A stretch of 64,000 bases of DNA from Verrucomicrobiaceae bacterium UBA1938. GTDB lineage: Bacteria > Verrucomicrobiota > Verrucomicrobiia > Verrucomicrobiales > Verrucomicrobiaceae. The position numbers and the translations under genes are program-made. The notes under the pieces were generated by a model that did no database searches, had not been told where the DNA came from, and saw nothing but the letters and a program-made list of their open reading frames with translations. Location: the NCBI GenBank assembly GCA_002336895.1, contig DDFC01000023.1:87584-151583 (forward strand). Reading direction: 5' to 3'. The first letter of the stretch is position 1. Every line of letters starts with the position of its first letter. Positions 33,127-42,237 of the stretch are shown one piece after another.

Positions 33127-35484
33127 ATGCTTCTCCGCCCGTTTCTTTCCCTTCTCCTTTGCACCACCGCCAGCCATGCGGCGGTGAACTATGCCACGCA
33201 GATCAAGCCACTGCTGCAACAGCACTGTGTGAAATGCCATGGAAACACGACACAGAAGGCAGGGCTGAAACTGGACACGGCAGCAGCCGCACGCACCGGC
33301 GGCAAGCACGGGGCGGCGCTGCCGGATCTGCTCGTGCAGGTCGTCTCCGGCACTCATGCCGAAATCCCGCAGATGCCGTACAAGCGCGGCCCGCTGGACT
33401 CGGCGCAGATCGCGCTGGTGAAGCAGTGGGTGGCAGAGGGGGCCCAAGCCCCGACGGAAGAGCAGCCCAGCGATGACCGCCACTGGGCCTTCATCACGCC
33501 AGTGAAAGCGCCACTGCCCCAAAATGGTGTCACGAATCCAATCGATGCTTTCATCCGCGCCCGACTCGAGAAGGAAAAGCTGGCCCCATCCTCGCCAGCA
33601 GCACCGGCCACGCTCATCCGCCGCCTGCACCTGGATCTTACTGGGCTGCCGCCAACTCCAGCTGAAGTGGCCGACTTCACGAAGAACCCGGCAGCCAAGC
33701 TGCCAGGCCTGATTTCACAACTGCTCGCGTCCAAGCACTATGGCGAGCGCTGGGGGCGGTGGTGGCTGGATCAGGCGCGCTACGGTGACAGCAATGGCTA
33801 CAGCATCGACGCACCGCGCAGCATGTGGCCGTATCGGGACTACGTCGTCCATGCGCTGAACGAGGACAAACCGTTTGATCAGTTCACGCTGGAGCAGATC
33901 GCGGGAGACATGCTGACGAAGCCGACGCGCGAGCAGCTCATTGCCACCGGCTTTCACCGCAACACGCAGATCAATCAGGAGGGCGGGATCGACAAGGAGC
34001 AGTTCCGCATTGAGAGCGTGTTTGACCGCGTGGCCACGACCGGGACCGTATGGCTGGGGCTCACCATCGGCTGCGCGCAGTGCCATGATCATAAATTTGA
34101 TCCGATCAGCCAGAGAGAGTACTACCAGCTCTTTGCCTTTCTCAACAACCAGGACGAGCCCACGATGCCGGTGCCCGATCCTGGGCAGGACCTGGACAAG
34201 CTGAAGACGGAACATGCGAAGGTGCTGAAGCAGATCGACGCGCACATCAAGGAGCGCGCTGCCATCCTTCAGGAATGGGAGAAGACGCTGGGAGAGCAGT
34301 CGCGCAAGCTGCTGGATGCCGAGGCGGGCAAGATCCTGGCCAAGCCTGCCGCCAAACGCAGCGCGGGTGATCAACGTGCGCTTTTCAAGGCCATGACCGG
34401 CACCTCCGACAGTGTCTTTAATCCGCTGTATGACCGCCACCTGGAGCTGGAGAACATTTTCAAAAACGGCACGACGACGCTGGTGATGAAAGAGCTGCCG
34501 CAGCCGCGCAAGACGACGCTGTATATCAAAGGAGACTTCACCCGCCCCTCTGATGAAGTGCAGCCGGGTGTGCCGGCTGTGCTGCCTCCCCTGCCCTCAG
34601 GCACCAAGGCCGACCGCATGGCGCTGGCGCACTGGCTCATTGATCCGAAGAATCCGCTCACAGCGCGTGTCATCGTGAACCGTGTGTGGCAGCAGTATTT
34701 TGGCCGTGGCTTGGTGGAGACGGACAACGACTTTGGCACCATGGGCCGCCCGCCAAGCCATCCCGAGCTGCTCGACTGGCTGGCGGTGGATTTTATGGAG
34801 CACCACTGGAGCCTGAAGCACCTGCACCAGCTGATAGTGACCAGTGCCACGTACCAGCAGAGCTCTTCTGCAGATGAAACCAACAAGGCTGCGCAAGCTG
34901 ATCCCAACAACCACCTCCTCTGGAGGCAGAACCGCCTGCGCCTGGATGCCGAGGTGGTGCGGGATGTGTGCCTGGCCACCAGCGGCCTGCTTTCATCAAA
35001 GATGGGTGGCCCGCCGGTCTATCCACCGATTCCGGATGGCGTGATGTCCCTGGGACAGGTGAAACGCGCCTGGCCGCTGAGCAAGGGCAGCGACCGCTAC
35101 CGCCGGGGGCTTTACACCTTTATCTTCCGCGCCACGCCGCCACCTGCGCTAAGTGTCTTTGATGCGCCTGATGGCTTCAGCACCTGCACGCGACGCATCC
35201 GCAGCAACACCCCGCTGCAGGCGCTGACCCTGCTGAATGACGGTGCCTATGTGGAGTTTGCACAAGCCCTGGCGGCACGGCTGATCAAGGAGGCCAAAAC
35301 TGACGATGCACGCATCGCCCACGCCTACCAGCTCTGTCTCTCCCGCACCCCGCAGGATCGTGAGCGCAAAGCCATCGCCAAGCTGCTCGAAAGCGAACGC
35401 CAGGCCAAGGCCAGCGAGGCCCAGTCATGGCAGGCAGTGGCTCGCGTGATGCTGAATCTGGATGAGACGATCACGCGAGAGTAG
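33127..35484 (+). CDS. DUF1549/DUF1553 cytochrome protein (second, without discoidin)
   Basis: The 785-residue exported protein has a signal peptide (MLLRPFLSLLLCTTASHAAV), cytochrome site HCVKCHGN (Cys34/Cys37/His38), DUF1549 (NPIDAFIRARLEKEKLAPSS, YGERWGRWWLDQARYGDSNG), CAQCHDHKFDPIS near residue 315, then a coiled segment and DUF1553 (NPLTARVIVNRVWQQYFGRG, RRIRSNTPLQALTLLNDGAY). Compared with the protein at 22243 it lacks the discoidin-like insert. No DUF1501 partner gene follows; the next gene is OmpA-like. The start at 33127 is chosen for the signal peptide. Confidence 0.92.
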   Translation: MLLRPFLSLLLCTTASHAAVNYATQIKPLLQQHCVKCHGNTTQKAGLKLDTAAAARTGGKHGAALPDLLVQVVSGTHAEIPQMPYKRGPLDSAQIALVKQWVAEGAQAPTEEQPSDDRHWAFITPVKAPLPQNGVTNPIDAFIRARLEKEKLAPSSPAAPATLIRRLHLDLTGLPPTPAEVADFTKNPAAKLPGLISQLLASKHYGERWGRWWLDQARYGDSNGYSIDAPRSMWPYRDYVVHALNEDKPFDQFTLEQIAGDMLTKPTREQLIATGFHRNTQINQEGGIDKEQFRIESVFDRVATTGTVWLGLTIGCAQCHDHKFDPISQREYYQLFAFLNNQDEPTMPVPDPGQDLDKLKTEHAKVLKQIDAHIKERAAILQEWEKTLGEQSRKLLDAEAGKILAKPAAKRSAGDQRALFKAMTGTSDSVFNPLYDRHLELENIFKNGTTTLVMKELPQPRKTTLYIKGDFTRPSDEVQPGVPAVLPPLPSGTKADRMALAHWLIDPKNPLTARVIVNRVWQQYFGRGLVETDNDFGTMGRPPSHPELLDWLAVDFMEHHWSLKHLHQLIVTSATYQQSSSADETNKAAQADPNNHLLWRQNRLRLDAEVVRDVCLATSGLLSSKMGGPPVYPPIPDGVMSLGQVKRAWPLSKGSDRYRRGLYTFIFRATPPPALSVFDAPDGFSTCTRRIRSNTPLQALTLLNDGAYVEFAQALAARLIKEAKTDDARIAHAYQLCLSRTPQDRERKAIAKLLESERQAKASEAQSWQAVARVMLNLDETITRE

Positions 35485-35587
35485 CGACGAAGCATCGTGC
35501 GCTACGTTCCTCGAAAGAGAAAGGATGACACGTCTTTGCAGATGAAGAGTTGAACCATGCCCTTGCGGCCAGGGTCAAAACAACCCT

Positions 35588-36205
35588 ATGAAAACCTCCA
35601 TCTCAACCCGCTCACAGTCATTCGGCCTGCTGACCTTGTGCATCTACACGATGGTCGCCCAAGCACAGCAGGCATCTCCCCAGGCATCGCTGGAACGCAA
35701 GAAGCTCGATCTACAGGAGCAAAAGCTGGTGCTGCAGAAAAAGATGTTCGAACTGGATCAGCAGCAGCTCGATCTGGAACGTAAAATCGTCGAAGTGGCC
35801 ACCGCGCGCAAAGCGCTGCAGGTGGAAGAAACCGCAACCTCGCTCACCATGAAGCTCGAAGGCGATGTGCTCTTCGATTTCGACAAGGCCGTGGTCCGGC
35901 CTGATGCTGAAAAGCTGCTGGAAAAAGTCGCCATCGTCCTTGGCGAGTTTCCTGAAGGCCAAGTAACCGTGGAAGGGCACACCGACTCGAAGGGTGGTGA
36001 CAAGGTCAATCTCGACATGTCACAACGCCGGGCAGACGCCGTCAAAACCTGGCTGGTGAAAAAGAAAAGCATCCCCGAAAAGATGATCACCACCAAAGGC
36101 TTCGGCAAGACCAAGCCGGCGGCCCCCAACACCAATCCAGACGGCAGCGACAATCCTGAAGGCCGCCAGCAAAACCGCCGCGTGCAGATCACTGTCGAGA
36201 AATAG
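35588..36205 (+). CDS. OmpA-family peptidoglycan-binding protein
   Basis: The 205-residue exported protein has a signal peptide ending near VAQAQQA, a coiled-coil-like segment (LERKKLDLQEQKLVLQKKMF), and a C-terminal OmpA domain with FDFDKAVVRPDAEKLLEKVA, VEGHTDSKGGDKVNLDMSQR, RADAVKTWLV and NRRVQITVEK. OmpA domains bind diaminopimelate in peptidoglycan. No beta-barrel is attached, so it is probably periplasmic. Confidence 0.9.
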   Translation: MKTSISTRSQSFGLLTLCIYTMVAQAQQASPQASLERKKLDLQEQKLVLQKKMFELDQQQLDLERKIVEVATARKALQVEETATSLTMKLEGDVLFDFDKAVVRPDAEKLLEKVAIVLGEFPEGQVTVEGHTDSKGGDKVNLDMSQRRADAVKTWLVKKKSIPEKMITTKGFGKTKPAAPNTNPDGSDNPEGRQQNRRVQITVEK

Positions 36206-36236
36206 AGGCCAGCCGCCTCCCGACTCTGAATTCCGA

Positions 36237-36698
36237 TCAAATGCTCTCCCATGCTCGTTCACCGACAGGATCGCGACCCTCGTCGTATTCGATGTGATCG
36301 ATGAGGGTTTCGATGGGTCTGCCAGCCAAGCCGCTGTCTAAAATGCGCTGGGGAAGCACGGCGGAGCGCTCATCCCGCCAGCCGAGTTTGGCGATGAAGC
36401 GGTTCCACATATGGCATTCCTCATCCGTGCGTGTGATGCCGTGAGAATGCACCCAGGCCAAGATTTCGTCGTCTGTGCCACCCACGAATGTGCGTTCCCT
36501 GACCGCTGCATATGGAACGCCGAGAAAGCGACAGCAACGACCGTCGAGTGTATAAAACTGTCCGTCACCGAGCTGCGCATGATAGTCCTCTGGAAGCTGG
36601 CCGGCAGCATGCAGACGGATTTTATCGAGCATGCGCCCGAAATAGATCAAGCGACCGACTTTGACGTAACAGCTGCGCAGACCGGGGATGTGGGGCAT
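36237..36698 (-). CDS. DUF5069 protein
   Basis: The 153-residue protein carries the DUF5069 core KVGRLIYFGRMLDKIRLHAA, GQLPEDYHAQLG, DGRCCRFLGVPYAAVRERTF and TDDEILAWVHSHG. Its role is unknown. It lies downstream of the type II secretion operon on the same strand, with a 57-base gap, and may be part of its transcript. Confidence 0.85.
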   Translation of the reverse strand: MPHIPGLRSCYVKVGRLIYFGRMLDKIRLHAAGQLPEDYHAQLGDGQFYTLDGRCCRFLGVPYAAVRERTFVGGTDDEILAWVHSHGITRTDEECHMWNRFIAKLGWRDERSAVLPQRILDSGLAGRPIETLIDHIEYDEGRDPVGERAWESI

Positions 36699-36755
36699 GA
36701 CAGCACTCTTCCTCAGATTTCACTGCTTTGGCAAGCCACGAACACAGCCGCCTCT

Positions 36756-37394
36756 TCACGGAGGCGGCAGAGGAACGTCGTTGATCTTGGGGGGAGCCGG
36801 CCTCGGGTTTCCGACAGGAACTGCCACGGAAGGTGGCGGGAGAATGGGGTTGGGGGCCAGGCCTCCGGCGACGGCGTTAACATTTCGACGCTGCTGTGCT
36901 CCTGGAACCTGGTTGGGTGCTGCGGCCTGCTGGGTGGGGATGACGGCGCGCTGGACGACCTCGGCGGGCTGCGCTGCTACTTCGGCAAAGCTGACCCAAC
37001 CTGCCTGATCGCCTTTCTGGAGCTGGATCTTGGTGCGCTCCACGCTCTCGCCGGGTTTCACGGCACGGATCTTGATGCCCAGCTCATTTTCCGAGCCTAT
37101 ACGGGCCTCCATCACCTGTGAGGTGGTGCGGTCCACCAGCACGGCGACCACGCCGCCGTCGATCTCGTAGATGCCGGAGAGACTGAGGTTGTCCACAAAG
37201 TTTGGTCCCGAAGGGGCATCGGGAGATGGCAGGTCCTTGGTAGTGAAGATGGAGCGCTCCCACAACGGCGCGAAGTGCTCCAGATCCGGGAAGGGCACGG
37301 GTGTCTCATTCTTTTTTTGCGGCTCCTGCGCAGGGGCCAACACGGTCATCATCACCGATGCGAGAATCAGAAGCTGAAGGTGGAGTGCTTTCAT
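36756..37394 (-). CDS. GspC/PilP-like type II secretion component
   Basis: The 212-residue exported protein has a signal peptide (MKALHLQLLILASVMMTVLA) and then a GspC homology-region-like segment: FAPLWERSIFTTKDLPS, NLSLSGIYEIDGGVVAVLVD, EARIGSENELGIKIRAVKPG. The tail is Pro/Gln-rich. It closes the secretion operon. GspC-type proteins link the inner-membrane platform to the secretin; here it lacks the usual N-terminal membrane anchor and PDZ domain. Confidence 0.6.
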   Translation of the reverse strand: MKALHLQLLILASVMMTVLAPAQEPQKKNETPVPFPDLEHFAPLWERSIFTTKDLPSPDAPSGPNFVDNLSLSGIYEIDGGVVAVLVDRTTSQVMEARIGSENELGIKIRAVKPGESVERTKIQLQKGDQAGWVSFAEVAAQPAEVVQRAVIPTQQAAAPNQVPGAQQRRNVNAVAGGLAPNPILPPPSVAVPVGNPRPAPPKINDVPLPPP

Positions 37395-37396
37395 GG

Positions 37397-37978
37397 CTAG
37401 TGGGCCTTGCTGACCTTGGGGGTGGACTTCTCGCGATAGAACTGGGTGAACTCGACCTCGGCATTGATGGTCTTGTTGGTACCGCTGGGGTTGATCTGCA
37501 TGCGGGTGACGCCGATGAAGCTGCCTGGCTTCTGCAGGGCCTGCAGCCAGGTGAAGAAGGCGCGCTCCTGAACGCTGGCGAGAGTGAACTTCACCGTCGC
37601 CTTGTCAAAGTAGCCGAGGTTTTCCTCCTGCGGCAGACCGTCGGGGCCAAGCACGCGCGCCTCTTCGATGAACTCTTTGCCGCCGATGATCAGCCCCATC
37701 TTGTCGGCTTCGGCGGTGACGCACTCCAGCAGCTTGGCGGAGGCTTCCTGACGGCTGGCAAAGCTGGGGCAGTGCTCCTCCAGCCAGCCGTACCTGTCGG
37801 CCCAGTCAGCGCCCTGAGAGATGGCCAGATTCATCTCGCCGAGGCGGTCGCGCAGGGTGTCATTCTCCTCGCGGATGGCCATGTAATTTTTAAATGCATA
37901 CGTCAGCCCACCACCGCCCACGATGGCGAGGAAGAGGAAGGCGAAGACGCCGAGCAGGATTTTCTCGCTCTTCTTCAT
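37397..37978 (-). CDS. GspM-like assembly protein
   Basis: The 193-residue protein has one N-terminal membrane helix (ILLGVFAFLFLAIVGGGGLT) and a periplasmic domain of ferredoxin-like appearance, with VKFTLASVQERAFFTWLQAL. Its position between the L-like and C-like genes fits GspM. The start overlaps the GspL stop by four bases. Sequence identity to known GspM is low. Confidence 0.6.
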   Translation of the reverse strand: MKKSEKILLGVFAFLFLAIVGGGGLTYAFKNYMAIREENDTLRDRLGEMNLAISQGADWADRYGWLEEHCPSFASRQEASAKLLECVTAEADKMGLIIGGKEFIEEARVLGPDGLPQEENLGYFDKATVKFTLASVQERAFFTWLQALQKPGSFIGVTRMQINPSGTNKTINAEVEFTQFYREKSTPKVSKAH

Positions 37979-39192
37979 TCTCCCGCTCCTCCTTTCAGCT
38001 CAAAGGTGGCGCTGTTGTCGCTGGCGATCACCGGCGGCGGCCCGTTGAGGCCAAGCGGGGCCAGGGCCTCGATCTCCTTGAGCGCCTGGGTGTACTCCAG
38101 CGCGAGGGAGGCGCTGGGCATGCGACCACGGATATTCATGCGCTCAGGAGTCCATTCCCAGTGCGTGATGGAGGCCTCCTTGGAGGCGGCGGGCTCCATG
38201 CAGTGAAGCAGAATCTGCTGCGGCCATGTAGTGGGATCGACGGCCGGAGCGACCTCGCGCCATGCCTTTTTATGATCCATGACCTTGGAGGAGCGAGGGG
38301 TGAGATTGGCCACTTTCTCACGCAGCATGTTGCGCTCCTGCAGCGCCAGAGAGGTGAGCGTGGCCACGAGGGCGATGGCGGCGGCGATCACCGTGCCAGC
38401 CGCCAGAGCGAGAAAGCGCGTTTTGGCACGGCTCGTCTGGGTCTGACGCTCGGCGGTCACGTCCTGCGGCATGAGCTTGCTGGAGCCGCGCTGCGGCATG
38501 GTTGGCGCAGGCATCTCGCAACGGTAGGCGGTCAGGCCGGTCACGCGCTGAATTTGGGTGACGTCTCCTTCATCGATCCAGAGCACGAGGCTTTCCAGCC
38601 TGCCGAGCACGCCCTGAAAGCCGAGCTGCAGACAGATATTGTTCAGCTCTGCGAGAGCATTTGTGTCGAGCCTGCTGGCTGAAAGCGGTGTGCAGTAAAT
38701 GAGCTGGGAGCCGCTGGTGATGGCCACCACCAGACGACCGAGCTCGCGGAAAATGGTGAGGCTGTTGTGCACCAGCGGGTAGCAGAGCGCATGCAGCGTC
38801 ACCTCATCGGGCAGCCGTGCTGTGTCTGTGAGCGGCACGGGCAGGTCTTTCAGCGCCAGAATGCGTGTGAGATACGCGCCTTCCTTTCCCTGCATGTCGC
38901 GCACTTCCACCGTGGCGGCGTCATCGGCTGTCTTGATGCCGAGACGCTCCAGGTGCAGAAGCGCCATGCTGCGCAGGTGCTCGGGCTGGCCCTTCAACCA
39001 GGCAGGCAGAGCCCAGAAATATACAGCGGGCAGCGCCAGGACGCGATGCGTGGCTTCTTTGCCAAAGCGGGCGCCCTCGGCGCTTTGCTCAGCCTGCAGC
39101 ACGCATGCCCCGCCCTCCACCCCCATCCAGCTCTGCCAGACGTGCGTGCCAGGAATCAGCAGTTCGCAGGGAGATTTACGTGTTTTTGCCAT
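37975..39192 (-). CDS. GspL-like platform protein
   Basis: The 405-residue protein has an N-terminal cytoplasmic actin-like domain (residues 1-255), a membrane helix (FLALAAGTVIAAAIALVATL) and a periplasmic C-terminus. GspL couples the GspE ATPase to the pilus platform. It is assigned by order and topology more than by sequence. ATG at 39192 (MAKTRKSPCELLIPG) is chosen; it overlaps the end of gspK by 17 bases. Confidence 0.65.
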   Translation of the reverse strand: MAKTRKSPCELLIPGTHVWQSWMGVEGGACVLQAEQSAEGARFGKEATHRVLALPAVYFWALPAWLKGQPEHLRSMALLHLERLGIKTADDAATVEVRDMQGKEGAYLTRILALKDLPVPLTDTARLPDEVTLHALCYPLVHNSLTIFRELGRLVVAITSGSQLIYCTPLSASRLDTNALAELNNICLQLGFQGVLGRLESLVLWIDEGDVTQIQRVTGLTAYRCEMPAPTMPQRGSSKLMPQDVTAERQTQTSRAKTRFLALAAGTVIAAAIALVATLTSLALQERNMLREKVANLTPRSSKVMDHKKAWREVAPAVDPTTWPQQILLHCMEPAASKEASITHWEWTPERMNIRGRMPSASLALEYTQALKEIEALAPLGLNGPPPVIASDNSATFELKGGAGE

Positions 39193-40189
39193 GGGCGGGA
39201 ATTTCGCCACGCCAGACGGCCCTGCCGTCCTGCGTGATCAGGATGAGTTTGCGCTGCAGAGGCCCCAGAGACCCGACGCTCTCGATGCGGCGGATGGGGC
39301 CTGCGAATTGAATCCATTGGGTGAGCTGCTCGACTGTCTGCGGATGAAACACACCCAGCAGCTGTGCCACCTGAGGCACGCTGCTCAGTTTCACATCATC
39401 CTGCGTGTGCAGTGCGCCATCGCGTCCGGCACGCAGTGTCAGCAGCGGGGTCAGGCGCTCCATGGGCACATCCGCCAGCAGGGCGATGAGCTCCGGGCGT
39501 GCGTCATTTACATCCACGCGGCCGTCGCCATAAACGGTGAACCATTCGCGCCAGTCCGGACGCTCGATGTTGACGATGTCCATGCCGCGCACATGCAGCA
39601 TTTCCTCGATCTCCTTGAAGGGACGGTTGAAGGGCATGCCCTCAAATCCCATCTTCTCGTAGTCGCGTTTTTCGGCGCCGCTGAGGCTCACGTGGCTGTC
39701 GGCGTCCACCCAGTCCTTCAGGGCATCGCACAAGGCGGCGACAAATTCCGGCTTGAAGCCCCAGGCGGTAAAGAGGCGGCGGAGAAGGGCCTTGTCTCCG
39801 GTTTGGATCAGGTGATTGATGTTCAGCCGCGCCTCCTCGGCCACGAGCTTGACGTTGTAGCCGCCGCCATTGTCGGCGCTGAAATGGAGCAGAGGATCGT
39901 CCTCCTTGATGGCGGGATGGCGCGCCACCTCGATACCCATCTCTGCGTAGCGTTTGGCGAAAATGCGACCACGCATCATGCGGGTGAACTGCGAGTCCGC
40001 CTGCAGCGACTTGGCTCCGGCAAACATGACCATGCCGAGGATGGCGATCATCCAGAAGACGACGATGAGCGCGGAGCCGCGCTGCGAGGACGAGCGGCGC
40101 AGTGCGAACGACGAAGGAATGACAAACCCAGCGCCTGATCCGGTGGATCGGCGAGCTTGGGCTTCGGTCATTGGATTTTCCATCGTCAT
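39176..40189 (-). CDS. gspK: GspK-type minor pseudopilin
   Basis: The 337-residue protein has a prepilin-like N-terminal helix RGSALIVVFWMIAILGMVMF, longer than other pseudopilins, with a large globular domain containing LNINHLIQTGDKALLRRLFT and DVNDARPELIALLADVP, typical of the GspK helical domain. The N-terminal leader is about 37 residues, unusually long. It caps the pseudopilus with GspI and GspJ. Confidence 0.78.
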   Translation of the reverse strand: MTMENPMTEAQARRSTGSGAGFVIPSSFALRRSSSQRGSALIVVFWMIAILGMVMFAGAKSLQADSQFTRMMRGRIFAKRYAEMGIEVARHPAIKEDDPLLHFSADNGGGYNVKLVAEEARLNINHLIQTGDKALLRRLFTAWGFKPEFVAALCDALKDWVDADSHVSLSGAEKRDYEKMGFEGMPFNRPFKEIEEMLHVRGMDIVNIERPDWREWFTVYGDGRVDVNDARPELIALLADVPMERLTPLLTLRAGRDGALHTQDDVKLSSVPQVAQLLGVFHPQTVEQLTQWIQFAGPIRRIESVGSLGPLQRKLILITQDGRAVWRGEIPAHGKNT

Positions 40190-40199
40190 TCTGATTTCA

Positions 40200-40874
40200 T
40201 CATTGCGGTCCGGCTGGTGCAGCCTGCGGTGTGCTCACCTGAGCCAGATCATTCGCGACCCAAAAAGTGTATTCGTGCTCCCGCGGCTCGGCCTTGAAGG
40301 CAAACTTGAGCTTCATGAAAAGCGGAGGCTGCGGGTGTTTCTTGGGGTCCCAGCTGGTGAACCACTTCTTTTCCACAGGCTCATAGAACTGCCACTGCAT
40401 CTGGCTTAGGCCCTCCAGGATCGGCAGTTCGGAAATGGTGTTGTACTCGCCCTGGGTGCGGGCTTTTGGATTGAGCTTCAAATGACGCACCACGAGGCTG
40501 AGATCCTTGCTCTCCCGATTGCGCACGACGCCGAACTCCACCGCATCCGCCAGGCGCAGGTGACGCTGCCAGGCGAAGGGCATGTGGCCGCCTGCAATGA
40601 AGAGATTTCCCGAAGCACCGCGAGCGGCCTTTTCCAGACCGGCGGAGATCTGCACGCCGGGGTCCATGGTTTCAAAGTAGTCGCGCCACTGCGTGACGAA
40701 ATTGCTGATGCGGGTCTCCGCCACGCGTGCGGTGCTCATGGACTTGCCCAGCTGCAGCGAGGCATTGGCCACGCCATAGACGGCGCTCAGGATGAACCCG
40801 ATGAGCGCCATGGCCATGATGACCTCGATCAGCGTGAACGCGGCCTTAGATGGGACTGCGGGGCGAATACACAT
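40200..40874 (-). CDS. gspJ: GspJ-type minor pseudopilin
   Basis: The 224-residue protein has a prepilin signal AAFTLIEVIMAMALIGFILS. The residue before Phe is Ala, not the usual Gly, so processing may be less efficient. The C-terminal region is beta-rich. It overlaps gspI by 29 bases. Confidence 0.75.
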   Translation of the reverse strand: MCIRPAVPSKAAFTLIEVIMAMALIGFILSAVYGVANASLQLGKSMSTARVAETRISNFVTQWRDYFETMDPGVQISAGLEKAARGASGNLFIAGGHMPFAWQRHLRLADAVEFGVVRNRESKDLSLVVRHLKLNPKARTQGEYNTISELPILEGLSQMQWQFYEPVEKKWFTSWDPKKHPQPPLFMKLKFAFKAEPREHEYTFWVANDLAQVSTPQAAPAGPQ

Positions 40875-41259
40875 AGGTTTCCATGCTGCGTTTCATGCGC
40901 CGCGTGCGCCCGTCTTGGATCCATGCTTCGGCGCGGATGCGAAACATGTGGTCGAGCTCGACCTTGTCTTTGGTGATCAGTTTGACCCTCTCGATGGTGG
41001 CGCTGGCGTCGATGTGGTCAGCCGTGGGATGGAAGGAGATGCTGGCCGCCTTGAACTCGGGCTGATGCGCCACCTCGGCCAGCACGGACTCCAGCACACG
41101 CAGCACCTGAGCCTCCTGGCGCGCGGAGGTGGACGCCTTGGCAATCTCCTCGATGGCGCGCGTCATGCTGACGGCCACGAGCGAAAACAAAGCGAGGGCT
41201 AGGATGATTTCGAACAGGGCGAAACCATGCGCAGCTGAGGATGTGCGAGTGTGTTTCAT
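40846..41259 (-). CDS. gspI: GspI-type minor pseudopilin
   Basis: The 137-residue protein has the prepilin helix GFALFEIILALALFSLVAVS with Glu at the fifth mature position and Gly before Phe. It is a short pseudopilin, as expected of GspI. ATG overlaps the gspH region on the next frame (41256-41259). Confidence 0.75.
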   Translation of the reverse strand: MKHTRTSSAAHGFALFEIILALALFSLVAVSMTRAIEEIAKASTSARQEAQVLRVLESVLAEVAHQPEFKAASISFHPTADHIDASATIERVKLITKDKVELDHMFRIRAEAWIQDGRTRRMKRSMETYVYSPRSPI

Positions 41260-41777
41260 CCGTTGACCTGAATGGACTTGCGCCTGGCGCAGGCGGTGAG
41301 GGGATCGAAGCCGATCTCGATCAGTCCTGCGGGTCCGCTGATGCGGACTTCGATGGGCTCGCAGATGCCCGTGGGGCTGAACTCCCAGGCCTCGCCACGC
41401 CGGGGTTTGCGAAAAGCAGACTCGCCGTAGCGGCGCACCAGCAGCATGCCGCCAAAATCACTCCCAGCACCGAAGGCACCGGCAGTGAGATCCATGCGCA
41501 CGGTCTGCTGGCTGTTGAGCGCCTGCATCAGATTCTGCCGAGCCGTGGTCTCAATGACAGCGGCGGCGCGGCGCAGCTGGTCCTCAGCACGCACGCCGGA
41601 GATGCTGACAGCGGCAATGCCGATGACCAGCAGCGTAAGAGCCATGGCCACGATGATCTCCAACAGTGTGAAACCCGCTGACCGCGAACGACAATAGCCG
41701 TGCTGAATGTTCAGCACGGCTGGCGCCTGTTTCGCGATGTTTCTGACGTTCATCATTCGGGTTTCATCATTCAGCAT
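41256..41777 (-). CDS. gspH: GspH-type minor pseudopilin
   Basis: The 173-residue protein has a prepilin signal GFTLLEIIVAMALTLLVIGI after a leader of about 34 residues. It has a GspH-like beta domain (ETTARQNLMQALNSQQTVRM). It overlaps gspI by four bases. Confidence 0.75.
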   Translation of the reverse strand: MLNDETRMMNVRNIAKQAPAVLNIQHGYCRSRSAGFTLLEIIVAMALTLLVIGIAAVSISGVRAEDQLRRAAAVIETTARQNLMQALNSQQTVRMDLTAGAFGAGSDFGGMLLVRRYGESAFRKPRRGEAWEFSPTGICEPIEVRISGPAGLIEIGFDPLTACARRKSIQVNG

Positions 41778-41780
41778 TTA

Positions 41781-42218
41781 TCAGTTGTCCCAGCTGCCGA
41801 TGTCATCGGCATTGTCGGCCACGCCGTCCGGTCCGGTGGAGTAGACATCAAAGCCGGTCTTGTCTTTGACGCCGGGGCGGCGGTAGCGGTAGGGGTTGCC
41901 CCAGGGGTCGATGGGCAGCTTTTTGAGCTTGGGGCTCCAGCTCTGCGGAGCCGGGCGTCCGGTGGGTTTTTCCACCAGGGCGGAGAGCCCCTGCTCGGTG
42001 GTGGGGAGGACCATGTTGTCCACCTCATAGGCACGCAGCGCCGAGCTGATGGTGCTGATGTTCCCTTTGGTGGTGGTTTTCTTGCCGCCGTCCAGCACAC
42101 CGCCAAAGTTGACGATGGCCGCGCCCACGAGGAGCGACACGATGGCAAGCACAAGGATCATCTCGACAAGGGTGAAGCCCTGTGCCGCGAGGCGGTGCGT
42201 ATGGTGGGTGTGTTTCAT
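41781..42218 (-). CDS. gspG: GspG major pseudopilin
   Basis: The 145-residue protein has prepilin cleavage and helix GFTLVEMILVLAIVSLLVGA, the conserved PTTEQGLSALVEKP, DPWGNPYRYRRPG and a Ca-binding C-terminal loop with DVYSTGPDGVADNADDIGSW. These are hallmarks of GspG. Confidence 0.95.
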   Translation of the reverse strand: MKHTHHTHRLAAQGFTLVEMILVLAIVSLLVGAAIVNFGGVLDGGKKTTTKGNISTISSALRAYEVDNMVLPTTEQGLSALVEKPTGRPAPQSWSPKLKKLPIDPWGNPYRYRRPGVKDKTGFDVYSTGPDGVADNADDIGSWDN

Positions 42219-42237
42219 GAGGGTGGGTGATGGACGG

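Noticed and set aside
35588..36205. OmpA-like gene as the missing secretin
   Set aside because: It has an OmpA peptidoglycan-binding domain, not a secretin domain.
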